A DNA stretch of 64,000 bases from assembly GCF_002007205.1 (NCBI RefSeq), contig NZ_LAZS01000012.1, positions 372,001 through 436,000 of the forward strand, given 5' to 3'. Made by a program: the position numbers and the translations under genes. Positions 16,921 through 25,751 of this stretch are shown here, piece by piece (the stretch's first letter is position 1; each line of letters begins with the position of its first letter). This stretch comes from Ensifer adhaerens (GTDB lineage Bacteria > Pseudomonadota > Alphaproteobacteria > Rhizobiales > Rhizobiaceae). The notes under the pieces are model-generated. The model was given only the letters and a program-made list of their open reading frames with translations, ran no database searches and had not been told where the DNA came from.

Positions 16921-18330
16921 ATGGCGATGGTTTCGGGTGATCTCACTTTGCTTAGCCTCACGGACGTCGGAGACAGGATCAGGAGAGGGGACGTTTCCTC
17001 GTTTGCGGTCACCGAAGCTCAACTTTCGCGCATTGCGCGCCTGGAGCCGGGTCTCCATGCCTATGCGCAGGTTATGGACGCCAGCGCGCTGGAACAGGCG
17101 AAAGTGGCAGATGAGGAAATCGCGGCAGGACGCCATCGTGGCCCGCTGCACGGTGTTCCCATTGCCGTCAAAGACCTGTGCTGGGTCGAAGGCGTGCCAA
17201 GCCGGGCCGGGACACTCGTCCATCGCGATTTCATACCGGACGAAGACGCCACCGTCGTCAGGCGTCTCAGGCAAGCAGGCGCAATCATTATTGGCAAGAC
17301 GCAAATGACCGAGGGCGCCTATTCGGACTACCATCCGGCAATAACCCCTTCTGTCAATCCGTGGAACGCGGACTACTGGACCGGGATTTCCTCGAGCGGT
17401 TCAGCTGTCGCTGCGGCGGCGGGCCTTTGTTTCGGTGCGATTGCGTCGGACACCGGCGGATCGATCCGCTGGCCCTCGGCCGCAAACGGCGTCACGGGCC
17501 TCAAGCCAACATGGGGACGGGTCAGTCGCCACGGCGTCTTCGATCTCGCACCTTCTCTCGACCACATCGGCACGATTGCGCGAAGCGCCATGGATGCGGG
17601 GATCATGCTTGCCGCCATTGCAGGAAGTGATCCGAGGGACCCGACCGCGGCCGCCCAGTCAGTACCGGATCTCGCTTCGGCTTCGCGCGGCGGGATCGGC
17701 GGTCTGCGGGTAGGATTTGATCCACGTTGGAACAGCGAGGATGTGGAGCCCCAGACGCAGGCCGCTCTCGCTGCTGCCGCCGCCGTTTTTTTCGATCTCG
17801 GCGCGCTCATGGTCGAGATAAGGTTCCCGGACGTGAGCCAGGCCGTTTCCGATTGGGTGCCGAACTGCGCTGTGGAGGCGGCAGCTGTTCACGAGCGAGA
17901 CTTTGCAGAAAACAGGGAGTTATACGGGCCCATTCTTGCAGGCGTCATCGAAATGGGGAGAGCTGTCTCAGAGGCGGAGTATCAGCAGATCCTCCTGCGA
18001 CGCGCGATTTTCCGTCATGAAGTCGAAGCTCTGTTTGCGACGGTCGATCTGATCCTGACCCCAGTTCAGCCGTTCGCTCCGCTGACGCTCGCCGCCATCG
18101 CAACACTTGGCGAGCAGCCGGATCTGATCGCCAGGCTGCAACGCTACACCTGTCCTCTCGATATGAGCGGCCATCCGGCGCTGACTTTGCCTGCAGGCGT
18201 GGCAAAGGACGGAATGCCGATCGGGCTCCAACTCTTGGCGGGGCAGTTCCAGGAACTGAAGCTGGTACGCGCCGGAGCTGCATTCCAGAAGCACACGACT
18301 TGGCACCACAGACACCCCGGGCATGGCTGA
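16921..18330 (+). CDS. Amidase-signature-family amidase
   Basis: A 469-residue amidase with the Ser-cisSer-Lys triad: Lys84 in GVPIAVKDLCW, the cis-Ser among residues 157-159 in TGISSSGSAVAAAAG, and nucleophile Ser181 in SDTGGSIRWPSA. GAIIIGKTQMTEGAY is also family-typical. It hydrolyses an amide or aryl/alkyl amide to acid plus ammonia in the cytosol; GatA is unlikely because no gatB/gatC genes flank it. A purine-rich AGGAAAAG ribosome site lies about seven bases upstream. An MFS transporter gene follows after 15 bases, so the pair likely imports and cleaves an amide, under the divergent LysR protein. Confidence 0.9.
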   Translation: MAMVSGDLTLLSLTDVGDRIRRGDVSSFAVTEAQLSRIARLEPGLHAYAQVMDASALEQAKVADEEIAAGRHRGPLHGVPIAVKDLCWVEGVPSRAGTLVHRDFIPDEDATVVRRLRQAGAIIIGKTQMTEGAYSDYHPAITPSVNPWNADYWTGISSSGSAVAAAAGLCFGAIASDTGGSIRWPSAANGVTGLKPTWGRVSRHGVFDLAPSLDHIGTIARSAMDAGIMLAAIAGSDPRDPTAAAQSVPDLASASRGGIGGLRVGFDPRWNSEDVEPQTQAALAAAAAVFFDLGALMVEIRFPDVSQAVSDWVPNCAVEAAAVHERDFAENRELYGPILAGVIEMGRAVSEAEYQQILLRRAIFRHEVEALFATVDLILTPVQPFAPLTLAAIATLGEQPDLIARLQRYTCPLDMSGHPALTLPAGVAKDGMPIGLQLLAGQFQELKLVRAGAAFQKHTTWHHRHPGHG

Positions 18331-18345
18331 GGAAAAGGAAACACC

Positions 18346-19587
18346 ATGAACGCTTTCCATCAACGCCAGGGGCTTTTCTACGGATGGGTCGTCGTTGCCG
18401 CGACATTTGCAGTGACATTCGTGGGCTTTGGTAGCGCCTATACCTTCAGTGCATTCATTGACGTGTTGCAGCAGGATCTCGGGGCATCGCGTGGCTCCGT
18501 TTCGCTTGTTTTTTCGTTGGCAGGTTTCTTGTACTTCTGCCTGGGCGTGATTTCTGGTCCTCTTGCGGATCGGTTCGGAGCAAGATCACTCTGTGTTGTC
18601 GGCATGGCGCTTGTCGGTCTCGGCCTTGCCTTGGTCGGCCAGGCGCGCACCCTTGCAGAGGCCTATGCCGCCTACGGGCTCGGCATAGGTCTGGGAGTGG
18701 GATGCGCCTATGTGCCTGCCCTTGGGGCAGTGCAGCGCTGGTTTGTCGCCCGCCGTGGCCTGGCATCAGGTCTTGCTGTCAGCGGTATCGGGCTCGGGAC
18801 GCTTGTCATGCCGCCGCTGGCGACATGGTTGATCACCACATTCGGCTGGAGAGGCGCCTATCTCGTGCTGGGTGGGGCTGCCGCTATAGTTGGCATCAGC
18901 GCCTCGCTTCTGCTCGACGATGATCCGGGGCGACGCGGACTGCGGCCGGACGGTGCCACGGTCGAACCAGTCACCGTGAGCTCGGCGGCAAAGGAGGGGG
19001 TTTCGGTGCGGGAGGCGGTAAGGACGCCGCAATTTGCCGGCATGTATGTGGCTTGCCTGTTGAGCGCGATCGGCGTGTTCGTTCCGTTTGTTCATCTCGT
19101 CCCATTTGCAATCGACCACCAGATTGCTCCCCCAGTCGCCGTCCTCCTCCTGAGCGCGATCGGCGTTGGGAGCACGGCGGGACGTTTCTGCCTCGGGGGC
19201 CTTGCCGATCGTCTGGGTCGGGACACCTTTCTGGTCGTGATGTATGCGGGCATCGCGGTTTCGCTTGGGGTCTGGGCTGCCGCAGACGGCCCGTGGGCAC
19301 TTGCTGGCTTCGCCCTGCTATTCGGGTTGTTCTATGGCGGCTGGGTTGCGGTGCTGCCGGCCGTGGTTGCCGATCATTTCGGTCGCCGCAATGTCGGCGG
19401 GATAATTGGCCTTCTTTATACGAGCGTCGCAATCGGCACGCTGATCGGCCCAAGCCTTGCTGGCTTTATCTACGACGCCAGCAACAGTTACTCCCTGGCC
19501 ATTGCGATCAGTGGCGGTGCCAACGCGGTGGCCGCGCTTGTGGCAATCGTGACGAACGGACTCCAACCCAGGACGTGTTCCGGATGA
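18346..19587 (+). CDS. MFS transporter (oxalate/formate-antiporter-like architecture)
   Basis: A 413-residue major facilitator with 12 hydrophobic spans. FYGWVVVAATFAVTFVGFG at the start, PLADRFGARSL in loop 2-3 and GGLADRLGRDTF in loop 8-9 are the standard MFS motif-A positions. The N-terminal pattern resembles the monocarboxylate/oxalate-type branch. It starts 15 bases after the amidase stop with GAGGAAAAGG as ribosome site, so it belongs to the amidase operon and probably imports the amide substrate or exports the product acid. Confidence 0.9.
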   Translation: MNAFHQRQGLFYGWVVVAATFAVTFVGFGSAYTFSAFIDVLQQDLGASRGSVSLVFSLAGFLYFCLGVISGPLADRFGARSLCVVGMALVGLGLALVGQARTLAEAYAAYGLGIGLGVGCAYVPALGAVQRWFVARRGLASGLAVSGIGLGTLVMPPLATWLITTFGWRGAYLVLGGAAAIVGISASLLLDDDPGRRGLRPDGATVEPVTVSSAAKEGVSVREAVRTPQFAGMYVACLLSAIGVFVPFVHLVPFAIDHQIAPPVAVLLLSAIGVGSTAGRFCLGGLADRLGRDTFLVVMYAGIAVSLGVWAAADGPWALAGFALLFGLFYGGWVAVLPAVVADHFGRRNVGGIIGLLYTSVAIGTLIGPSLAGFIYDASNSYSLAIAISGGANAVAALVAIVTNGLQPRTCSG

Positions 19588-19780
19588 TAGCCAGGCGTTT
19601 GGTGTGCATGCCTTTGGGACAGGAAGGTCTTGAAACTTCCGGGGAGCCTCTTCAGGACGAAGGCAAGGCCGCGTCACGGGCCGATATCGTCGGCATTGCC
19701 CGGTCGCTGGCGCGGCCGGGCAGGTAAGGGAGGCGTTCTCACACGGTCTTGATAAGTCCCGTCCTTCGGGTTTCCCAGGC

Positions 19781-21154
19781 TTAGCCGAGGACAGACGCGA
19801 TCGCGTCCGCGGCCGCCTTGACGACGATATCGGCCTCTTCCTTCGTGAGGCAGAGCGGCGGCGCGAAGCCAAGGATGTCGCCCTGCGGCATGGCGCGACC
19901 GATGACGCCGCGTTCGAGCAGGGCAGCGGCGATCTGCGGGCCGACCTTTCTTGCCGGGTCGAAGAAGGCCCGGTCGTCCCTGTCTTCGACGAACTCGATT
20001 GCGGCCATCAGCCCGTCGCCGCGAACCTCGCCCACGTGCTTATGGCCGCCAAGGGCTTTCGCAAGTTCGGAACGGAAATAGGCGCCGGTGCTGCCGGCGT
20101 TCTCAACCAGGCCCAATTCGTCGATCAGTTCGAGGTTGGCGACACCGGCAGCCGCGCATATCGGATGGGCGGAATAGGTCCAGCCGTGGCCGATGGCGCC
20201 CAGTTCGTCGGAGCCTTGAACGAGAACCTGCCAGATCTTGTCCGAGACGATCGTGCCGGAAAGCGGCGCATAGGCCGAAGTGAGGCCCTTTGCAATCGTG
20301 ATGAGGTCGGGTTTCATTCCGTAGTGGTCAGAGCCGAACATCGTGCCGAGACGGCCGAACCCTGTTACCACTTCGTCGGCGACGAGCAGGATGTCGTATT
20401 TTTCAAGTACGCCCTGGATCCTCCGCCAGTAGCCCTTTGGCGGCGGTACGATGCCACCTGTGCCGAGGATCGGCTCGCCGATGAAGGCAGCAATGGTCTC
20501 CGGGCCTTCGGCCAGGATCATTTCCTCAAGTTTGTCGGCGCAATATTGCGAGAACTGCTCTTCGTCCATCGAGCGGTCCGGGCGGCGGAAGAAGTAGGGC
20601 GCTTCCGTGTGCAGGATCGGCGCACGCGGCAGGTCGAAGGCATTGTGGAAGAGATGCAGACCGGTCAGCGAACCGGTCATGACTCCGGAGCCGTGATAGC
20701 CGCGCCAGCGCGAGATGATCTTCTTCTTCTCTGGCCGGCCGAGGATGTTGTTGTAGTACCAGATCAGCTTGATGTTGGTCTCGTTGGCATCCGAGCCTGA
20801 AAGACCGAAATAGACGCGGCTCATGCCCTCGGGCGCGCGGTCGATGATCATCTTCGAAAGCGTGATCGACGCTTCCGTGCCATGGCCGACATAGGAATGG
20901 TAGTAAGCGAGGTTCTTCGCCTGCTCGGCGATCGCATCGGCGATCTTCTGCCGGCCGTAGCCGACATTGACGCAATAGAGGCCGGCAAAGGCGTCGAGGC
21001 TGGTCCTGCCGCTCGTATCGGCGATGTAGACCCCTTCGCCGCCACCGATGACACGGGTCGGCGTCTCGCCGCGGGCATGCATGCCCATATTCGTGGACGG
21101 GTGAAAGAAGTGGTCACGGTCCCAGGCGGTCAGTTCGTTGCTTCTGTCGAGCAT
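19781..21154 (-). CDS. doeD: Diaminobutyrate transaminase of ectoine catabolism (class III aminotransferase)
   Basis: A 457-residue class-III PLP aminotransferase. Landmarks are FGLSGSDANETNIKLIWYYN in the cofactor phosphate-binding region, RWRGYHGS, LLVADEVVTGFGRLG with the PLP-ring Asp, and ITIAKGLTSAYAPL with the PLP Lys. In the ectoine degradation pathway the equivalent enzyme (DoeD, called Atf in marine Roseobacter) converts L-2,4-diaminobutyrate to aspartate semialdehyde. Placement in this island with doeC and doeX supports that role over generic omega-aminotransferases. The ATG at 21154 is chosen for its AAAGGA site; a GTG five codons upstream is the alternative. Confidence 0.85.
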   Translation of the reverse strand: MLDRSNELTAWDRDHFFHPSTNMGMHARGETPTRVIGGGEGVYIADTSGRTSLDAFAGLYCVNVGYGRQKIADAIAEQAKNLAYYHSYVGHGTEASITLSKMIIDRAPEGMSRVYFGLSGSDANETNIKLIWYYNNILGRPEKKKIISRWRGYHGSGVMTGSLTGLHLFHNAFDLPRAPILHTEAPYFFRRPDRSMDEEQFSQYCADKLEEMILAEGPETIAAFIGEPILGTGGIVPPPKGYWRRIQGVLEKYDILLVADEVVTGFGRLGTMFGSDHYGMKPDLITIAKGLTSAYAPLSGTIVSDKIWQVLVQGSDELGAIGHGWTYSAHPICAAAGVANLELIDELGLVENAGSTGAYFRSELAKALGGHKHVGEVRGDGLMAAIEFVEDRDDRAFFDPARKVGPQIAAALLERGVIGRAMPQGDILGFAPPLCLTKEEADIVVKAAADAIASVLG

Positions 21155-21190
21155 GGTCTTTCCTTTCACGTATGGATCTGGCGCCTGGGC

Positions 21191-22687
21191 TCAGGCCGCC
21201 GTGTCGATGCAGAGATATTTGAGGTCGGTGAAAGCCTCGATCCCGTGGCGCGAACCTTCCCGGCCGAGACCCGACTGTTTCCACCCGCCGAAGGGGATCG
21301 GGCCGCCGGTGATCTTCACGCGATTGATCGCAACCATCCCGTATTCGAGGGCGCGGCCAAGGCGCATCTGGCGCGCGCCATTCTCGGTCACGACATAGGC
21401 GACGAGGCCGTAATCGGTGTTGTTGGCCCGCGCGATCACTTCGTCCTCGCTGTCGAAGACGGTGACGGCGGCAACCGGACCGAACGTTTCTTCGCGCATG
21501 ATAAGCGCATCGTCGGGCACATCCGTCAAAAGGGTCGGCTCGAAGAATAGAGCACCTGCCTTGTGGCGCTTGCCACCGGTCAGGAGCTTTGCCCCGCGCT
21601 CCAGCGCATCGGCGACCTGTCCTTCCACCTTGGCGATCGCGCGCTCGTGCATCAGCGGGCCGATCTCGGCGCCCGGTTCAAGGCCAGAGGCAACCTTCAG
21701 CGCTTCGATGCGTGCCTGGAAGGCCCGCGTGAAGTCGGCGAGTGCGGAACGCTCGACATAGATCCGGTTCGCCGCGAGGCAATCCTGCCCGGATGTGGCG
21801 AATTTCGCCGCCATTGCGATGTCGGCAGCCTTCTCGATGTCGGCATCGGCAAAGACGATCAGTGGCGCATGGCCGCCGAGCTCCATGACCAGCCGCTTCA
21901 TGGTTTGAGCGCACTGGCCGGCGATCAGCTTGCCGATGTCCGTCGATCCAGTGAAGCTCATGGCGCGCACGCGCGGATCGGCGTTCATGCGGCCGACGAT
22001 TGTGGCAGCATTCCCGGTCACGATATTGAAGACGCCGGCCGGAATGCCGGCACGTTCGCCGAGTTCGGCAAGGGCGAGTGCTGAAAGCGGGGTTTCGCTG
22101 GATGGATGCGCAACCACGGTGCAGCCGGCGGCGAGGGCTGCTGCGGCCTTTCGGGTGATCATGGCGGAGGGGAAATTCCACGGGGTCACGATGCCGACGA
22201 CACCGAGCGCCTCCCGGCGCACGATCATCTCGGCTCCCTGAAGGTGGCAGGTGACGCCTTCGGCGTTGAGACGTTTCCCTTCCTCCGCGTACCATTCGAC
22301 GAAGGATGCCGCATAGTCGATCTCGCCGCGGGATTCGGCGAGCGGCTTGCCCTGTTCCAGCGTCATCAAGAGCGCCAGATCCTCGCGCGCCTCCAGCATC
22401 AGGTCATGCCACGTGCGGAGGATCTTGGCGCGCTGTTGCGGCAAGAGGCTGCGCCAACCCGGCAGCGCGTCGCTCGCAGCCGAGATGGCCTCTCCGGTCT
22501 GCTCGGCGTCAAGGGCCGCGACCCAGGCGAGCGTCGCCGACGAGGCGGGATCGGTCACCTTGAAGCTTGCACCGTCACGGCCGGAGACCCAGCGTCCGCC
22601 GACGTAGGCGAGTTCCCGTAGGAGCTGCGGATCTGCAAGGCGGGCAAGCGCGTCGTGAAAGGTCGTGCGGGCAAAAACGGCGGTCAT
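21191..22687 (-). CDS. doeC: Aspartate/succinate semialdehyde dehydrogenase of ectoine catabolism
   Basis: A 498-residue aldehyde dehydrogenase. GIVTPWNFPSAMITRKAAAA is the cofactor-binding/active-site Asn region, MELGGHAPLIVF carries the general-base Glu, and SGQDCLAANRIYV carries the catalytic Cys; MREETFGPV and GGWKQSGLGREG complete the pattern. It is closest in style to GabD-type enzymes. In ectoine degradation the neighbouring homologue (DoeC/Ssd) oxidises aspartate semialdehyde to aspartate. GAGGAGG lies just upstream of the ATG at 22687, ruling out the longer frame. Reads doeX-doeC-doeD on the minus strand, with 36 bases to doeD. Confidence 0.87.
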   Translation of the reverse strand: MTAVFARTTFHDALARLADPQLLRELAYVGGRWVSGRDGASFKVTDPASSATLAWVAALDAEQTGEAISAASDALPGWRSLLPQQRAKILRTWHDLMLEAREDLALLMTLEQGKPLAESRGEIDYAASFVEWYAEEGKRLNAEGVTCHLQGAEMIVRREALGVVGIVTPWNFPSAMITRKAAAALAAGCTVVAHPSSETPLSALALAELGERAGIPAGVFNIVTGNAATIVGRMNADPRVRAMSFTGSTDIGKLIAGQCAQTMKRLVMELGGHAPLIVFADADIEKAADIAMAAKFATSGQDCLAANRIYVERSALADFTRAFQARIEALKVASGLEPGAEIGPLMHERAIAKVEGQVADALERGAKLLTGGKRHKAGALFFEPTLLTDVPDDALIMREETFGPVAAVTVFDSEDEVIARANNTDYGLVAYVVTENGARQMRLGRALEYGMVAINRVKITGGPIPFGGWKQSGLGREGSRHGIEAFTDLKYLCIDTAA

Positions 22688-22736
22688 GGCGGCCTCCTCT
22701 TGTTGTCTGGAGGAAGTCTGCCAGAGGGTGGGCAAC

Positions 22737-22803
22737 AGATTGTCTATTGCCGAGGGCGGCGCCAGAGACTTTGGCCAAAGGCAGGGCTGACCGTAGACAA
22801 TCT
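22737..22803. promoter_or_regulatory. Inverted repeats between asnC/doeX and doeC
   Basis: AGATTGTCTA at 22737-22746 is matched by its exact complement TAGACAATCT at 22794-22803, 47 bases apart. A perfect 12-bp palindrome CTTTGGCCAAAG lies between them at 22769-22780. The block fills the short gap between the regulator stop and the doeC ribosome site. Symmetric half-sites spaced by several helical turns suit an oligomeric Lrp/AsnC regulator; alternatively they form an mRNA stem. Functional assignment is inference. Confidence 0.45.
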
Positions 22804-22805
22804 CT

Positions 22806-23288
22806 CTATTCGGAGGCGGGAAGCAACGTCTCGAGCGGTAGCACGGTCTCCTCCTTCACCGTCTTGGTGACGATGTAGGTGAAGTAGCGGTCGATCCCGA
22901 GCTCGCGGTCGAGCAGGCTGTCGACAAGGCGCTGGTAGGCGTCGATATCGCGCGCCATGATCTTCAGGATGTAATCGACGCCGCCGCCGACCGACCAGCA
23001 GGCGACGATTTCAGGCGTTGCGGCAACCGCCCGTTCGAAGCGTTCGAAATCCGCTTGCCGATGGTTGGCGAGCGTCACCTCCATCATCACGCTGGCGACG
23101 GGTGCTACGCGTCGCACGGCAACACGCGCATGATATCCCGCGACGATGCCCGCCTTCTCAAGCTTGCGCAGGCGCAGCCAGCAGGGCGTTGGTGAGAGAC
23201 CCGCCCGTTCCGCCAGCGCCAGCTTGGTGATGCGCCCGTTCTCCTGGATCGCCTCCAGAATGCGCAGGTCGATGGCGTCGAGTTTCAT
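22806..23288 (-). CDS. doeX: Lrp/AsnC-family regulator of ectoine catabolism
   Basis: A 160-residue Lrp/AsnC protein. Residues 1-50 form the helix-turn-helix (LDAIDLRILEAIQENGRITK, then LAERAGLSPTPCWLRLRKLE). The remainder is a RAM effector-binding domain, with VGGGVDYILKIMARDIDAYQ typical of its core. ATG 23288 is preceded by GGAGGG at eight bases, whereas the longer frame would run into the divergent promoter. An AsnC gene at this place is standard in ectoine-degradation islands (DoeX in Halomonas, AsnC in Roseobacter). It is divergent from enuR and leads the minus-strand doe genes. Confidence 0.9.
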   Translation of the reverse strand: MKLDAIDLRILEAIQENGRITKLALAERAGLSPTPCWLRLRKLEKAGIVAGYHARVAVRRVAPVASVMMEVTLANHRQADFERFERAVAATPEIVACWSVGGGVDYILKIMARDIDAYQRLVDSLLDRELGIDRYFTYIVTKTVKEETVLPLETLLPASE

Positions 23289-23360
23289 GAGGGCCGCCCT
23301 CCGGGCGAGGATCGTGTCAAAGCGGAGGAAAAGACAATGGGAAACCATTTTGGCGTTGTC

Positions 23361-23376
23361 AATTGAACTGATTTTC
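23361..23376 (+). promoter_or_regulatory. Candidate EnuR operator upstream of enuR
   Basis: AATTGAACTGATTTTC lies 16-31 bases upstream of the enuR start. It matches, with A/T differences only across 15 positions, the AATTGTACTGATATTA found upstream of ehuA. The shared core is AATTGWACTGATWTT. Recurrence at exactly the two promoters EnuR would be expected to control makes it a plausible binding site. Confidence 0.5.
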
Positions 23377-23391
23377 AGCACTGTTGAAATC

Positions 23392-24777
23392 ATGACAAAT
23401 TGGCGACCCGACATATCCCAATTGCGCCGGCCGGCCTATCTCTCCCTCGCCGAGCAGATCGCCCGCGCCATCCAGGAAGGTCATCTGCCGAACGGGACGC
23501 GGCTTTTGCCGCATCGCAAGCTCGCCGACGACCTGAAGCTGTCGGTGCAGACCGTCAGCCGCGCCTATGACGAACTGATCCGTCGCGGACTGATTTCCGG
23601 AGAGATCGGTCGCGGCTCCTTCGTGCAGACACGGCCGAAGGAGCCTGAACCGCCCTATTTGCCCGAACGTCTTGGCGAGCTGGTCGATCTCTCGATTCTG
23701 AAGCCCGTCTGCGAGCAGCTTCATCTGGAGCGCATGCGCGAGGCCTTCGGGTGGCTGGCGGAAAACCTGCCGTCGAGTTCGGCGCTTTCCTTCCGGCCGA
23801 ACATGGTTTTCCCGCGCCATCGCACTGTCGCGGCCGAGTGGCTGTCGCGGTGCGGTCTCGATGTGTCTCCGCTCAATATCAGCCTGACGAATGGCGCTAC
23901 CTCGGGCATGACGGTGGCCCTGATGAGCGTCGCTCCGCCCGGTTCCACCATTGCGACGGAGGCGATCAGCCACCACACGCTCGTGCCGCTTTCCAGCTAT
24001 CTCGGCCTTCATCTCGAGGGTTTGCCGATCGATCGCGAAGGCATGATCCCCGAGGCGCTCGATGAGGCGTGCCGCACCGGCGTTATCCGCGCTGTCTTCC
24101 TCCAGCCGTCGGTGATCAACCCGACCGCCGCATTGATGGGGCCTGAGCGCCGGCAGGCGCTGGCCGAGGTCGCACGGCGCCACGATATCGCGATCATCGA
24201 GAACGACATTCTGGGGCCGCTGGTGGAAGGTAGGGCGCCGCCGATCGCAGTCTATGCGCCGGAGCGCACCCTCTACGTCACCAGTTTCACCAAGATCACG
24301 GTGCCGGGCCTGCGCATCGGCTACCTGGCCGCGCCGGATCGCTATGTCGCGGCTGTTGCCAATCGCCATCTCGTTTCAAACTGGATGGCGACGCCCTCGA
24401 TCGCGGAGATCGCGACGCTCTGGGTCAGCGACGGCACGGCGATGGAACTCGTCAACTGGCAGCGCCGGGCACTTGGCGTTCGCCACGCCATCGCGCAGGA
24501 GGCGCTTGCAGGTTTGCCCTACTGCGCGCATCCGCAGAGTCTGCATGTGTGGCTGCCGCTGCCGGAAGGGCATACGGAAGAAGGCTTCGTTTCTCAGGCG
24601 CGTCTGCGCGGGGTTGCGATCGCGCCAGGCTCGTCCTTCCGCACCGCAGATCAGGGCTGGCAGCCGGCTGTGCGCATTTCCTTGGGCTCGACGACCGAGC
24701 AGGAATTGCGCACAGGCCTCGGCATCCTCGCCTCGCTGGCCAGCGGAAATCCGGAAGCGCTGCTGCTCGCGATTTGA
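23392..24777 (+). CDS. enuR: MocR/GntR-type repressor of ectoine catabolism
   Basis: A 461-residue MocR-type regulator. Residues 10-75 form a GntR winged helix (LSLAEQIARAIQEGHLPNGT, then RKLADDLKLSVQTVSRAYDE and GLISGEIGRGSFV), followed by an aminotransferase-like effector domain. YVTSFTKITVPGLRIGYLAA carries the PLP-binding Lys. In characterised EnuR proteins, alpha-N-acetyl-diaminobutyrate or diaminobutyrate reacts with bound PLP and relieves repression of ectoine uptake and catabolic genes. The ATG at 23392 is used; the longer frame reads back through the divergent promoter into doeX. Immediately upstream of ehuA with the same orientation, the order known in Sinorhizobium. Confidence 0.88.
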   Translation: MTNWRPDISQLRRPAYLSLAEQIARAIQEGHLPNGTRLLPHRKLADDLKLSVQTVSRAYDELIRRGLISGEIGRGSFVQTRPKEPEPPYLPERLGELVDLSILKPVCEQLHLERMREAFGWLAENLPSSSALSFRPNMVFPRHRTVAAEWLSRCGLDVSPLNISLTNGATSGMTVALMSVAPPGSTIATEAISHHTLVPLSSYLGLHLEGLPIDREGMIPEALDEACRTGVIRAVFLQPSVINPTAALMGPERRQALAEVARRHDIAIIENDILGPLVEGRAPPIAVYAPERTLYVTSFTKITVPGLRIGYLAAPDRYVAAVANRHLVSNWMATPSIAEIATLWVSDGTAMELVNWQRRALGVRHAIAQEALAGLPYCAHPQSLHVWLPLPEGHTEEGFVSQARLRGVAIAPGSSFRTADQGWQPAVRISLGSTTEQELRTGLGILASLASGNPEALLLAI

Positions 24778-24810
24778 GTGAAATGCTCGCCAATTGGGCA
24801 GCGCAGCAAT

Positions 24811-24826
24811 AATTGTACTGATATTA
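24811..24826 (+). promoter_or_regulatory. Candidate EnuR operator upstream of ehuA
   Basis: AATTGTACTGATATTA starts 89 bases before ehuA, matching the motif in front of enuR. It is embedded in AATAAT-N9-ATTATT (from 24808), an inverted repeat, within an AT-rich 122-base gap. This gap must hold the promoter of the ehu-eut operon. Proposed as the operator through which EnuR represses uptake and degradation genes. Confidence 0.5.
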
Positions 24827-24899
24827 TTATTCGGATTGACATGATTTTGATAGCCGCGCATCGTTGCGCCATCACTTGTCTCAATAGGGAGAGACATGC

Positions 24900-25685
24900 A
24901 TGGCAGCGCCGATCATCCGCATCGACAACATCACCAAGCGCTACGGTCCTCTGACCGTACTCGACGGTCTGTCGATGGACGTGCTGCCTGGCGAAAAGCT
25001 GGCGCTCATCGGCCCCTCCGGCTCAGGCAAGACGACGATCCTGCGCATTCTCATGACGCTCGAGACGATCAGCGGCGGCCATATCGAGGTCGACGGCGAT
25101 CAGCTCTACCACATGCCGAAGAATGGCAGCCTCGCGCCCGCCGACGACCGCCATCTGCACAAGATGCGCGAAAAGATCGGCATGGTCTTCCAGCACTTCA
25201 ACCTCTTCCCGCACAAATGCGTGCTCGACAATGTCACGTTGGCGCCGATGCTGACAAAGGGCGTGGCGAAGGCGACGGCGGAGAAGCGGGCGATGGAGCT
25301 TCTCGACATGGTGGGCATGGCCGATAAGGCGAAGAGCATGCCTGCGCAATTGTCCGGCGGACAGAAGCAGCGCGTTGCGATCGCCCGGGCGCTCGCTCTC
25401 TCGCCAAAGATCATGCTGTTTGACGAGGTGACTTCGGCACTCGACCCGGAACTGGTCGAAGAAGTGCTGAACGTCATGCGCAAGCTCGCGGTCGAGACCG
25501 ACATGACCATGCTGCTCGTCACGCATGAGATGGGCTTCGCCCATGATTTTGCCGACCGGGTCCTCTTTTTCGACCGCGGCAAGATCGTCGAGGAAGGCGG
25601 GCCGGACGATATTTTCCGCGCGCCCAAGCAGGAGCGCACGCAGACCTTTCTACGCAAGATCATCGCGGCAGGGCACCGCGTCTGA
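24900..25685 (+). CDS. ehuA: Ectoine/hydroxyectoine ABC transporter ATP-binding protein
   Basis: A 261-residue polar-amino-acid-type ATPase. Walker [10 protein letters not shown] at about residues 38-46, Q-loop [10 protein letters not shown], signature LSGGQKQR, Walker [15 protein letters not shown] and switch LVTHEMGFA are all intact. The insertion [19 protein letters not shown] between Walker A and the Q-loop is characteristic of EhuA proteins. First gene of ehuABCD-eutABCDE, 122 bases after enuR, with GGGAGAG as ribosome site. Confidence 0.93.
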   Translation: MAAPIIRIDNITKRYGPLTVLDGLSMDVLPGEKLALIGPSGSGKTTILRILMTLETISGGHIEVDGDQLYHMPKNGSLAPADDRHLHKMREKIGMVFQHFNLFPHKCVLDNVTLAPMLTKGVAKATAEKRAMELLDMVGMADKAKSMPAQLSGGQKQRVAIARALALSPKIMLFDEVTSALDPELVEEVLNVMRKLAVETDMTMLLVTHEMGFAHDFADRVLFFDRGKIVEEGGPDDIFRAPKQERTQTFLRKIIAAGHRV

Positions 25686-25751
25686 GCGGCCTTGCCGCAC
25701 GGAAACAAGGCTCCAAACAAAAACCAGGGACAGCCAGAGGAGTTCGGAACA

